From: Leptasterias polaris
Lineage: Eukaryota > Echinodermata > Asteroidea > Forcipulatida > Asteriidae
Length of the DNA: 64,000 nucleotides
Assembly: GCA_037783415.1 (NCBI GenBank)
Contig: JAZGTN010000162.1
Span: 2,852,001 to 2,916,000, forward strand
Direction: 5' to 3'
The notes under the pieces were generated by a model that was not told the DNA's origin, ran no database searches, and saw only the letters and a list, made by a program, of their open reading frames with translations. Position numbers and translations under genes: made by a program. This document shows, in pieces, positions 44,545 to 55,582 of the stretch; the stretch's first letter is position 1; the number at the start of each line of letters is the position of its first letter.

Positions 44545-45340
44545 TGTCACATGTACGGCATTTTAAAGAGAAGAGGCTGGAAGACTCTTGTTGTGTTCAT
44601 GAATTCACCCCATTTTATTTTGCACACCGCAGGAAATGGTTAAAGCTGACGCGGGTGAAAACTAAAGATAACAAATACATAAATACAACGTTAAACAACA
44701 CATACAATAAGTACACAATAATAAATCACTTTAGAAGAAAAAATGGAACGAGTGCGTAATAGCAATAAAATGAAATAGCATCAAATATCAAGCGAGATGC
44801 ATCGATCTACCAAGCAATTTACTGAAACCTAATAGAGCGAGACCCAAACATAAAGTACTCCAGAATATACCCAATACTTTAACCTCAACAACAAAATTAA
44901 CTTAGCACAAACAAAAACTTACAATCGTTTCCGGGGGAACTCACGATTCCGGCCATACACATGGGAATCAATAAATGAAGATCGGCGGTTTACTGCGGCA
45001 TTCTGGGGTAGGGAGTTGACTACAAAAACTTACAGGAACAGAACCAAAAAATAACTCGAACTGAACTGAACGGAAGCTAGAACATAAAATGACTCGAACT
45101 GAACTGAACGGAAGCTAGAACATAAATGACTCGAACTGCTCCCGCAAACGGTTTTGCTAAGCAGCCAGCGCCCACTACGAATAGCATACGATGCATACCG
45201 GGCATTCCAAATGTGCTTAGATACAAAGTAAATACCGGAAATGCCATGATTACAATAAAGAAAGGGGGAGGGCGGGCAGGAAATACTAGGAGAACCAAAA
45301 AAAATATTTGTTACAAAAATGCTTATCAATGGAGATAACA
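44545..45340 (-). repeat. BEL/Pao 5' LTR
   Basis: Matches 38007-38808 without visible change apart from lacking six bases at 44760-44761. The leader to the first ATG is about 170 bp. Confidence 0.93.
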
Positions 45341-45345
45341 ATCAT

Positions 45346-46045
45346 CCTTTCCTTTAAAACATTGTCACCACAACACAGAGTTGTTAGAAAAACATAGCAT
45401 TGGAGTACATATAAAAGCTTCAAACCTTTGATGTAACTTCCCCCTTTAGAAATATTATGTCATTGTTTTTTCTTTTGTAGGATGTTGATTTTTTTATCTT
45501 GACGGTCGTTTCTTTATCAAACAGGAATTTACTGACACATTTCCTGTGCCAAGTCGTGTTAGTTTAATATTGGATTTAAAAAGAAAACAAAGTTTGATAC
45601 AAAAATGTGATTGCCCCAAATGTAATCTTGATTGCAAGAAAGTGATGTCAGCACATTCTCAAAATAACGAACTCTCTGCAATCTACATGTAATACAAGAG
45701 GAAGTGGCTTTTCGTTTAAAACTTGTATACAAAACAAATGTTCATGTACTTTTTTTTCCTGCAGGGCTCCGTCCAAAACAGTGTAAGGAATTGGTCTTCA
45801 ACTGCTGTGTGCTAATGACCTGGTTGATGGCTGGCCGCTGTTAATGGACTGTGGCCACCAACCAAGGTCATTACCATGCAGTGAAGACTGGTTCCCCACA
45901 CTGTTATTATCATTAATAAATACTTTAACAAAAACAAAAACAAAACAGAAACTGTAAAAATCATCAGAATTTGAAATTTTCCATTCGCTGGTATTTGTAG
46001 AAATGTTCTATTCATTTTGAAGGGCCATTCTTTAGGCTGTTCAGT
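45346..46045. other. Intron 2 sequence, nothing recognised
   Basis: No exon or repeat family is identified with confidence. Confidence 0.4.
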
Positions 46046-46700
46046 TTTTGCTCATATCTTATTCTTATTCTTATTCTTTATTTGGCCAATAAACAATTAC
46101 AAACAGACAGTATGTAAAATGGATATATAAAAACAAAAGTAAACAAAAGTAAAAACCAAGCAAGACAAACCGTAAGGGCAAAACTAAATTACAAAACAAC
46201 CGTAATGTGATGGCCAGGATCAACAAAAGTATAATAAAACACTGTAGCTCGAAAGCCTGTTAATCCAGTCACATAGGGAGGCACAAACACTATATAAAAT
46301 ACTCTCTTTGGAAAAATAAAAATAATTTAGAATAAATATATATAATCTGCATACACAAAGCACAACTTAAAATAACAAAAACAAATTTGATACAAAAAGA
46401 GGTTAACCTTTACAACAAGAGCATGGCAAAAACAAACACTAGAAATAAGACAAGCAAATAAAAAAATAAAAAACAATTTCTAACGCATATAATAACATTT
46501 GGCTGTTTGGGAGTTTCTGCCAAGCAAGAAATTTGTGGCCTGAGCATTTCTTTAATGAAGATAGATTTACAAAAAGTCCCAGCTTTCCATTTTCTTGCAA
46601 TCCAGTGGTTCAAGACCACAAAACCAAACAGCATGTGACTTTCAGCCAAAAGATGTTCATCTGAACATTACAAAGATTTATTCTGCAATAAAACCATTAA
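46046..46700 (-). repeat. LINE 3' UTR remnant
   Basis: 'ttattcttattcttattctt' (46058-46080) followed by 'tatttggccaataaacaa' is, on the minus strand, a LINE-type 3' end with an (AATAAG)n tail. A/C-rich sequence follows to about 46450. No ORF2 coding part is recognised. Confidence 0.4.
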
Positions 46701-47404
46701 TAGTACAGCAGATACACAAAAAGGGAAGTCGTATTGCACTTATAAAACTATTGTTAACACACACGTATGCTCCAATTGGATTGACTTAAAGTGTCCATCT
46801 AACTGCAAACTGACCAATGACATTCCCTCTTCTATCTCAAGTAAGTCACTTGGCTTTTTGTGCTCCCAAACTTCCTAGATTTGTTGTGGGGCTGGTGGCA
46901 CATATATACAGCCAGTGCGATTGCCTTACAGCCTATTTACGAGTCACAGCAGTGGAGCAGCTGTGATTATAACCAACATGTATGTTGATGGTAGTTCATT
47001 AAATATAGTTAATGGCCTGATGGTTGGACCCTAGCAGAGTCTTTCTCAAAGGCTGGTAGTTCTTTAACATAAGTCTTTGATGTGCCCCAGCAATGACAAG
47101 AGTCTTTGCATTCAAAAGAGCTGTTGTGATCTTCTGTTTGAATGTCAGGACTGTAAGGTCCTACAACTTGGTGGAGGATTGGTGCTGTGAGAACATCTGT
47201 ATTCTAGCAGGATTGTTACGGCTGAATGGTCCAGTGCACTTGACTGGAGCTCAGTTTGCCAAGTCATCTGATCATTAGAATATTCAGTGTTTAAAGTAAC
47301 TCACCCAAGGTCTTATTGCAGCACAAAATATTGCTTTCAAAAGTTTATTTGGACAAGCAATTTTAATTAACTGTTAGTGTGTGCCGTTTAACTGTTTCTG
47401 CTAC
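46701..47404. other. Intron 2 sequence
   Basis: 'gaccctagcagagtctttct' (47028) recurs near 58500 as 'accctagcagggtctttct', so a decayed dispersed repeat is present. No exon. Confidence 0.4.
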
Positions 47405-47602
47405 GGCCCAGATTCATAGAGCTGCCTAATCATAGAAAGTAGCTGAGCACAGTAAAATTATGCTTACAAGAATAAGGTTACCAGCCAACATACATGTACT
47501 GTTCCACATGTATCATTTGTGACTGGTATCTTGCTCACTTTTGCTAAGCAGAAAATGTTTAAGCACCATTTGCTGCTTAAGCAGCTCTATGACATTGGGC
47601 CC
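47405..47602. mobile_element. MITE, 'ggcccaaTTTCATAGAGCTGC' family
   Basis: The left end 'ggcccagattcatagagctg' (47405) and right end 'cagctctatgacattgggcc' (47583-47602) are inverse with few mismatches. The interior contains 'aataaggttaccagccaaca' and 'ttgtgactggtat'. Related copies lie at 20838-21290 and 63575-63763, and pieces at 52930-53540. Confidence 0.7.
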
Positions 47603-48474
47603 AGGCAAGGTTTGTTTTTGCTGAGCAGTTTTTGTTGCTGTGGTTATTAGCTTGGGCACAGGTGCTGTTTAGAGGTGGATCTGTGAGGGCTGAAATGGCA
47701 TTGTCTTTGATTAACAATTCATACTTAGTAACAGCTTGAGGTGGTATGCTTCCTAGGGAGTTGTGTAAGTTCAAGGAATGGTTCAAGCATGCCCAATGAC
47801 CAGGGATAGTCACTGTTTAGTACCTACATGCAGGAACCTTACAGTGATGTAAATAGGAAACTACATTATTGGTTTTTGGAAGATAAACTTTAAAACCCAT
47901 ATTTAACTTTACAATAAACACACCATACAATTAATCTGTGAATTTGTCATCAAATTTGGTGGTTCTGTTTTAGTGAAAACAGTTTAAAATGCTGTGTGTT
48001 TTTTCAAGGAGTTTGTGCACATGTATGTACCTATCTGGTGTATTAGAATAGAACAAAATATTTATCTGCAACCTCAATATAAAAATGGGTGAATTGAAAC
48101 TACAATACTGTAAAAACACAAAACTATTAAAAATACTTTGCGAAAAAAACAAGGCAAGGCGAAGAAACAGTACCAACTTGATATAAAAAGACATTCAAAA
48201 CATCAGGCTTAATTTAATTGCCACAACTATTTGTGGTTTAATACTTCAAACACTGTTTCTTTGACTTTGACAGAATTTAATTTTGTGTGTTTATTGGAAA
48301 ATCTAGGTCAGAAATTAATTTACATCCAGACTTCTAAAAATAAAATGTTTTCCCCCCAATATATTTTTATTATTATCAATTATTGTTAAACCTTCGTTCT
48401 TACAAATCATAACAGTATTGCTGTCAATTGTTCAATCTTTCTTTTGAATATCTGTTGTTTTCTTCTTCTGCCAG
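47603..48474. other. End of intron 2
   Basis: No exon before the acceptor 'ttcttcttctgccag' at 48474. Confidence 0.5.
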
Positions 48475-48596
48475 GAACACAGCTGGTGAGGTGTACATCA
48501 AGTTTTGTTCAGTGGAAGGATTCAGACCAGGGTGGTGCTTGGGGTCTTAACTTCATCTCGGACGAGGCAGCGGAGAAATTCATTGCACTCTGCTCG
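48475..48596 (+). CDS. WH1-domain gene, coding exon 3 (second half of WH1)
   Basis: Strong pyrimidine tract and ccag acceptor, donor gtaagt, phase 1 in and 0 out, 40 full codons after the shared Gly codon. It encodes GTQLVRCTSSFVQWKDSD and WGLNFISDEAAEKFIALCS. FVQWKD followed by WGLNF and a terminal helix is the diagnostic end of WH1/EVH1 domains. With exon 2 the domain is complete. The helix ends at the exon boundary, so the next exon should start a linker. Together exons 1-3 give 154 residues. Confidence 0.85.
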
Positions 48597-49803
48597 GTAA
48601 GTCTTACATGTCATAAGTAATCTCATTATTGAAATACGTCATGTACGTTACATTAACTTACTTGTTTCTTTGTAAGTCTTTTGTCAGTAAAAATATTGTT
48701 TTGTTGTAGGAGTGTGAACAGTTGACAACTAATTTGGGCTGAAGGAAGTCGATTCAAAGGTGGATAACATTTTTCAATAAGTGGCTGTATGTAGAGAACA
48801 GAATCTCCTGCCACACCTTCTTGATAAAAAAAGTCCTAGATCAATTTTGAAACCATATTTTTGGCTCTGCCTTACATGTATGCTCCGTCCATCTGTTTGA
48901 AGCCCCTGTAGCGAAAGCGCATGATTTAAAAAAAGCAGACAGAGCCTAAACTGGAGCCCAAGTCTTGGTTTTGAGAAAGGCCTTAATTTTTAGCCTTGTC
49001 ATTTTACAGACAGAGACACTAATGATCTTTCCTTATAGACTGTGCAAGTCTCGCGCATATCCGAATGAGAAAACACGTCAAACGAAGAACATTTTTATTT
49101 CTGAAATCAAATCTTTGTTTTAAATTATATCTCATGAAAAAATCTGAACAACAAAAATAAATCATTACAATTTTATGAAATTAGTTTTAGCTTTTTAAAA
49201 AAATACGCCAAAGTGTGTTAATTATTATTAAAAACAAATTAAAACTCTGGGACAAGGATGCTTTTTTGATAACTTTTTAGAAACCCCTTACGCAGATTCG
49301 TGAAGGTCAAACGGGTTTTAAATTTACCCGTATCGCAGTTTAAAGAGGAATGCCGACGCCTCAACACCATAGACTGCAATAAAAAGGGTTCGCTTTGCAA
49401 TTACAGCATCTGGCGATTATAATCGCGCATCCAAAACAAGCTTTTACATAAGTTTTATGATCGGAGGTGAGCACAAAATTCTTATTTTTTTGCAATAACC
49501 GGAAGCTGAGGTCAAGTTTAATTCTCGGGTTTTCTTTGTTATATTGTTGAATTGGTTTTACTTTCATATTTTGTTATCACTTAGTATTACATTCCCAACA
49601 ACATGTATAATTTTCTAGGTCATAAACTACGTTAAACTAAAATAATTGAAGAAACAAAATCTCGCCCACGTTAAAACTCCATATGGTTGGGACCACTATG
49701 GTCCCGGAAGTTCGAATGCGCGCGAGACTTGCACAGTCTATTAGCATGCCCTATACATAAATGGTTTGTTGTCTTCAAAATGGGACCTGTCCTTCACATT
49801 ACA
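48597..49803. other. Intron 3, first part
   Basis: 'gactgtgcaagtctcgcgca' (49039) and its inverse 'gcgcgcgagacttgcacagt' (49718-49737) are nearly exact inverted repeats about 680 bp apart. They may bound a small DNA element. No ORF of note lies inside. Confidence 0.45.
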
Positions 49804-49880
49804 AGAGCTGCCAACTCTCCCTGATTCTACAGAAAGTTCCCTGAAAATAAACCAATCTTTCCATGTTCTGATGGACAAAT
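49804..49880. repeat. MITE fragment, 'agagctgccaac' family
   Basis: Begins AGAGCTGCCAAC and 'tctccctgattctacagaaa', then diverges after 'ttccatgttctg'. The right end is missing. Confidence 0.55.
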
Positions 49881-51689
49881 TTAACAATCACCATGATTAT
49901 TTAACTTTGTCCCTATAGGCCTACATGTATGTAAGTCTAAATTTCTCCAGTTGTTGTACTGTTGCTCTGGCATGCAGCTTTGTAAGCTTATGTAAGAAAT
50001 GAAAACCACTGCAACAAAGCACTCACCTGTCATTTTCAACTGAAATCGATCAGTGGTGATGAAAACTATATCTAAACAGGAACTTTGTACGTACTTTGGT
50101 TTCATGGAATTGGGGCTTTCCCTTGACTTTTTACCCTTACACATTGTACATGTACTGTATGTACTTCCCTCTATGACCCATAAATAATATTGTGTTTTTT
50201 TCCTTTTTCTTTTTCTCTTGAATTGAATTGAAATCAGTTTGGTTCCATTTATTTACAAAAAGTTCTCTTTGACATATAAAAAACCTGAATGTGAAACATT
50301 ATACCAAGTAATTGTGAACATACAATAGAAAAACAAAGTAGCTACTACTTGAACATGAAAGCTGGAGTTGAACAAAACTGAAATATTACACAATTCAAAA
50401 AATACTGAATAATCATGGAGAAGAATGGAAAAAACACGATGTTGTATAATTTGAATTGAAGTGATCCGGTTTCATCTTCGCATAATACTTTGTTTTTTGT
50501 GTACTTCTCAACAAACCTGACTTCTATCGCAATAAATTGTTTAAGACTTGGTTTGAATCAACCAGAATGTTTGGTGGTCTCATCTGACTGGAATCTTTAA
50601 TCTTCGCCGACATTACCTGTACAGTAAAAAATCCAAAGCACGTACAAGTAGGTTGCTCACCAAAACCCTAAGGCTTGACTTTTAAGTGGTGATCATTGCA
50701 AAATTAATTGAAATTTTTAAGTCTTAATGCTTTTGTCTTAATCTTGATCCTAGAATAAGACATAAGAAGACATACATGTAAGAAACATTAATAATCTCCA
50801 AAGAGAAATACTGTAGAAAATGCATTTCCTGAGTATATTAAATGTCCTGAGTATCTTTCTGCTGAAATACTTCAATGTGTAGAACAATTTTCCGCTAAAA
50901 TTCAATTTTTGTTTCCTTCATGCACAAAAACACCCATTAAAAAAACCCCAGAAAGCTGTTCTTTTTAGTGTTCTCAAAAACACGACCACAAACAATTTAT
51001 AACAATGCCGACAGGTTTGTTATAATTTGTCATTGTAGAAATGTTGTGAAATGGATAGTTTTTGAAAAGCCTGTCAGACTGTGATTGAAATAATTTGATT
51101 TCATTAGGGTGGTGTAATAGTTAATATTAATATCTGAAGGGTCAGTATGGGTCATTAGTGGTGCTCTTACAACTGACAGTTTGAGTTTCAGAGAAAGATG
51201 GTCGCAGCAGATGCACATAGTAAACGGGAAATGGAAGGTCATGCCGGTTCCAGTCTTTTGGCAAACCCATCGGAAATAGTGTCGTCAAACCCAAACTGCA
51301 TCCCACGTACATGGAAAGACCAAGGACGTTGTGTAGTCCTAACCACTCTGGTGTCAAATACTTAGTACTGGTGGTGAGTGTGGACATGTTTGAAGTTGCT
51401 GGTGTTTCTGGTTTTGGGAGTTTTGTTTCGGAGTCTGGACATTTCTGTGTTGTGTGGTGCAACTTGCTGAAGAGTCAAAAGGTTCTTTCCTGCATAGTCG
51501 GATAGTCTACAATATTGTTTGTCTTTTGGATTACTTTATATTCCACGTAAATTCGGACACGAAGTGGTGATTTCTTTTTCTACATGGTGAGTGCTTTCTG
51601 GTTTTAAAGGACTGTGTTATTTTCAAAAGAAAAATTATATTTAAATAGATGCAAAAATTGCATCCAAATAAAGAAATTTTACTAGATTG
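49881..51689. other. Intron 3 sequence, no exon seen
   Basis: A/T-rich; short frames carry no motifs. TACATGTA-type words occur at 49920, 50145 and 50770. Confidence 0.4.
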
Positions 51690-51920
51690 TACTTTGGTTT
51701 TACCCTACACCGATGTGTGATAAAAGCATTGCGTACTCACTGGGCACACCCAATGGTCTATATTGTATGCAAAATCTGCTTGAGAATAGCAGGGGCTTGG
51801 GTTCATATCCCACCCGAGTAGTATGCCTCTAGGTTTTTTCTTTCCTGCCGTGTCATTAATCTGGAGGTTGCAGCTAGGTCCAAATCTTGCTCCAGTTAAT
51901 TTGTCTTTGTTCAATCCACA
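51690..51920. repeat. SINE-like mosaic
   Basis: 'accgatgtgtgataaaagca' resembles the flank at 22255. 'gggttcatatcccacccgag' is a B-box-like match (51798-51817). 'tttgtctttgttcaatccac' matches the tail of the 55199 SINE. Orientation is mixed, so it is probably rearranged. Confidence 0.4.
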
Positions 51921-52330
51921 ATTACTTAAAAACTTATCTGCAAACTTGAGTCTTCTTTTTTGTGTCGTATATGTTCATATGTGAGGTGAACATTTATTTT
52001 TTACTGGACAATGCTGTGGGGCAACGAGCCAATGACCAGTGGCATGGAGGTAGATGCCTCGGTGGCCTCCATGAAGCGTCAGGTCTGATTCTGCACTTGT
52101 ATCAACTTTACAATCAAGTAAAATATTTTGCCAGTGTTACCAATTTTTACAGAATCATCTCTATGAGATAATTTTCTGCATTTATGAACTGCCCCAGGCG
52201 TTGAAAGTTTACTTTGAGAAAATGTCTAGATAAACACTGTTCACTTTTGTAATCGGAGCAGATTTGTGGCGAAGTGGCTGACTGCTTTGCAGCCGATTGT
52301 GGGTAACATTTGTCGGATGACACAAATGTC

Positions 52331-52787
52331 AGTCTGCCAACTCTTCCTGATTCTGCAGAAAGTTCCCTGAAAATGAACTTTTCCATGTTCTGCAGAACTA
52401 GTTTGGAAATCTCCCTCACTGTGGAAATGTTTTTCCCTATTCTATGTTGAATGTAATTCTAAATATCTCCCTGATTGTTGTACAAAATCTCCCTGATTGT
52501 TGTTCAAAATCTCCCTGATTGTTGTACAAAATCTCCCTGATTGTTGTACAAAATCTCCCTGATTGTTGTACAAAATCTCCCTGATTGTTGTACAAAATCT
52601 CCCTGATTGTTGTACAAAATCTCCCTGATTGTTGTACAAAATCTCCCTGATTGTTGTACAAAATCTCCCTGATTGTTGTACAAAATCTCCCTGATTGTTG
52701 TACAAAATCTCCCTGATTGTTGTACAAAATCTCCCTGATTGTTGTACAAAATCTCCCCCTTTGCAAGATGTAAATGTTGGCAGCTCT
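52331..52787. mobile_element. MITE with internal 22-bp minisatellite
   Basis: The ends AGTCTGCCAAC (52331) and GTTGGCAGCTCT (52776-52787) and the interior match the compact copy at 33018-33188. Here the single 22-bp unit is expanded to 13 units (52466-52751), accounting for most of the size difference. Confidence 0.75.
52466..52751. repeat. 22-bp x13 minisatellite
   Basis: Exactly 286 bp of 'tctccctgattgttgtacaa'-type units (plus two A), nearly invariant: the second unit has a 'gttca' variant. Three units make 66 bp, giving long spurious minus-strand ORFs. Confidence 0.9.
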
Positions 52788-52929
52788 GCACTGGTAGCTT
52801 TGTTAGTACAGATTCCAACTGGTAACTATTTGATATTTATTTTATTCTGTATTCAGTCCGAGTCTGAGCTTTGTTTTCTTTTTGGAAGTAGAGCTCTTGG
52901 CCACTAATTCATTCCAGATAATTATGTTA

Positions 52930-53540
52930 TTTCCTTCATGTGACATGCAATTTTGGCTGGTAACCTTATTCTTGTAAGCATGAATTTGTTGTGCTTAGCT
53001 ACTTCTTGTGCTATACATGTATACTGTGCTTAGACAATTCTTGCTAAGCAAAATGAGCAGGATACCAACAACATTGTTCTTTGTGATGTGGAATTTTTTC
53101 TGGTAAGCATAACTTTGTTGTTATTTAAGCTACTTCTTGTGCTGTATACTGTGCTTCAACAATTTCTGCTAAGCATAAGTACAAAGGAGCAGGATACCAG
53201 TTTGTGATGTGGAATTTTGTCTGATCACCTTATTCTGGTAAGATTTAACTTTTTGTGATTAGTTACTTCATGGAGGAAGGAAATATACTTCTTGTCCTGC
53301 ATGTTGTGCTTAAATAATTTCTGCTAAGCAAAAATGAGCAGGATACCAACAACATGTGATATGAATTTTGGATTGCTGTTAAGCATAACTTTGTTGTGCT
53401 TAGCTACTTCCTGTGCCGTATACTGCTCTTGTACAGTTTCTGCAAAGCATATGCAAAAATGAGCAGGATACCAATCACATTGTACTTGTTGTGATGAAAG
53501 TTTGGCTGGTAATGTTATTTTGGAAAGCAGCTCTTTTTGT
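52930..53540. repeat. Diverged tandem units of the 'ttgctaagca' MITE family
   Basis: About five units of 110-130 bp, each with 'gctacttc(t/c)tgtgc', 'gtatactg', 'tttctgctaagca' and 'gagcaggatacca'. The first unit has TACATGTA at 53014-53021 where units two and four have TA (53145 and 53419). Confidence 0.65.
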
Positions 53541-54896
53541 GCTGAGCTCCATTCACATCTTGGACCTTTGGGTCTTGGTCTTGGAGAGCTGTTTGCTGAA
53601 GAATTTGTTTAAGTACAGCATCTTATCTCCTCATACCAAGAAGGTCGAAAGATCAGAGCAAACTCAATAATCTCTCTCTACCCTACATATTATTGTCAGA
53701 CACCCAATAAGACCAAGCCCAGATTGTTCATTGGTTATCTATTGACGGAGAAGGTTCAAGTTTAACGCTGTCTTTACACACTGTTCCCTAATTAGATATC
53801 CTTGGTTGTTAAAGCTCTGTATCAATGCACTCCACCCGTTTTCTTTTCTTTAGTCTTTGACAAGACAACTAATGGAATAATTGGAAATTGGTTGTACTTT
53901 TAAAGTGATTGTAGAACAGTGGGCTTTGGGGGAGTATGTCTGTCATTTAAAGCTGTATCTCGTATAAGAGATAGTGTAAAAATAACTTGGTAACATTTCA
54001 TTAAAGATAAGTGCTCTCAAAACAACAAACAACTATTTTTCTGTTTTGTTTTTAGACTCATCTAGTGTTTATTCTGTTGCCATTCCATTCAATGGATATA
54101 AAATCAACTCACACCATTTATAGTTCTACACATGTAGGAGATGACACTGGTACTCAAGTCATTAGATGTTTAGTACAATTACCAGCTTTGTACATAGCCT
54201 GCTAGCTGAGATTCAAACTTTTTAAAAAGTCCACTTAACACTACAATACATCTTGTTGAGGTATTGGACAAATAAGGTTAAATCTGTAAAGTTGCTGAAC
54301 CTGTATTGTTGAGGTATTGGACACATTAGGTTAAATCTGTGAAGTTGCTGAACCAGTATTTTTTATGAGTGACAAACTTTCTGCTATCTAAACTTGTGAG
54401 CTGTTGGTAACTTATTTCATAGCTTGTTAGACTATTGTAAAGACAAATTTCCAATACAAACATTAAATTAATTAATTCTCATGGAATGTAACTGACCCTG
54501 TCAAACCTATACCAGACTTTTCCAAAAACAGGGATGAAAGTCTTTGACTTGTTTTCTTCTGAATTCAGATGTTTTATGTGTCTGCCTTTTGAAAAAAAGT
54601 AGCTGAGATTTTCTTCAGAAATAAAGAAATCTTGCACTTTGATTTACTTTTCTAGTGCTGAGGATACTGAAATGTATAACGCCAATGGTTGTCAAAAGGT
54701 GGCAATGCCATCATTTCAACAAATCTGCTAAAGTTTTGATCCTAGTTTCAGACTTTTATGTCAGCAATAACTCTCACCCTTGTAAACAAATGTTCGTAAC
54801 TAATCTTTTCTGACGTGTCCCCTTTTACTTTATTCTTGTGGTTTCCGGATGTGAACATGAATGTTTTTTCTTGTGTATCCTGTACTAACAATGCAG
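53541..54896. other. Intron 3, last part
   Basis: A duplicated 'gttgaggtattggaca' (54254 and 54308) marks a short tandem duplication of about 54 bp. No exon is identified before 54897. Confidence 0.4.
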
Positions 54897-54908
54897 CACA
54901 ATGAGGAA
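54897..54908 (+). CDS. Candidate 12-nt microexon of the WH1 gene
   Basis: 'ctaacaatgcag', then CACAATGAGGAA, then gtaaga: acceptor and donor bracket four codons (HNEE) in phase 0, matching the phase at which exon 3 ends. Without splicing the frame stops five codons on. Neuronal Rac GEF genes often use microexons, but a 12-nt call from splice grammar alone can easily be chance. Confidence 0.3.
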
Positions 54909-54982
54909 GTAAGAACGTGATAGTTGAACTTATCCTATTGGCAAAGTACCAACAGTTAAACTAAATCTTCCTTTCTCTGCAG

Positions 54983-55084
54983 GGTGAAAAGCAAAAAGAT
55001 CCAATAGAGCTGCTGATAAGAAGGGGAAACGTTTACTTACATGTAGGGTTACCAGCCAAACCGTTCCCAGTTACTAATTGCTGA
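54983..55084 (+). CDS. Candidate next or terminal exon of the WH1 gene
   Basis: Pyrimidine-rich 'ttcctttctctgcag' precedes GGT GAA AAG CAA AAA. The phase 0 frame reads GEKQKDPIELLIRRGNVYLH and then enters a dispersed repeat ('gggttaccagccaaa') and stops at 55082-55084. A donor-like gtaggg near 55042 would end the exon at about 55041 before the repeat. The intron to the microexon would be only 74 bp. The coding-like start and mobile-repeat tail leave open a real exon, a repeat-derived alternative end, or chance. Confidence 0.3.
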   Translation, partial: GEKQKDPIELLIRRGNVYLHVGLPAKPFPVTNC

Positions 55085-55198
55085 AGTATTGTACATGTAC
55101 ATGCAAGGCTCCAATCACTGGTATTACCGTATACAGCACATGTACAATATTGGTATTTGTCAAAGACTAGTGCTGCACTTTATGTGACCCGACATTAA

Positions 55199-55305
55199 GC
55201 TCGATAGCTCAGTTGGTAGAGCCCCGGCATGTTGATCTGGGTTTGCAGGTTCAAGCCCCGCTCTAGTCACTTTTTCTTTGTTCAACCCCTAATTATTTAA
55301 AATTT
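55199..55305 (+). repeat. tRNA-like SINE head
   Basis: 'tagctcagttggtagagc' (A box) and 'ggttcaagcccc' (B box) are tRNA-like. The acceptor stem does not pair and the anticodon arm is poor. The tail 'ctttgttcaacccctaatta' recurs at 51905. A decayed SINE is more likely than a tRNA gene. Confidence 0.6.
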
Positions 55306-55582
55306 ACCAATCAATTTTCCTTGTGGTTTAAACCGTTTATTATTTGATACCAAACATACATGAAAGCCATACTACATGTAAAGTTAAAGCTCAATCGGTC
55401 ATAGTCACAATAAAATAGCGAAGAAAAAACCTTACATGTTTAACTGTAAACATCCTGTTTATGGACTTGCAAGATTGTTTTTTCTCATTTCTCAAAAACT
55501 GAAGCATTTCAGTCAAAACCATTTGGAGGGAAGTTTTCCATCATGACCATCTTAATAGCATTTAAGATGTGCAAGTTTTTGA

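Larger units (their letters stand above)
38007..45340 (-). mobile_element. BEL/Pao LTR retrotransposon, recent insertion in intron 2
   Basis: LTRs at 38007-38808 (802 bp) and 44545-45340 (796 bp) start TG and end CA. They appear identical by eye except for six bases at 38224-38229. The element is flanked by the 5-bp duplication ATCAT (38002-38006 and 45341-45345). It is coded on the minus strand, so the right LTR is the 5' LTR. A purine tract (minus-strand 'caatgggggag', 38809-38819) precedes the 3' LTR. A primer-binding site was not identified. Gag, protease, RT, RNase H and integrase are present, but pol has a frameshift. No envelope-like ORF is seen. Confidence 0.93.

Noticed and set aside
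52437..52818. GDFVQQSGRFCTTIREILYNNQ-type repeat ORFs
   Set aside because: Produced by 22-bp units (66 bp per three units) within a MITE.
55199..55275. tRNA gene
   Set aside because: A and B boxes are present but the acceptor stem does not pair and the same head is repeated in decayed form at 9050; better explained as a SINE.
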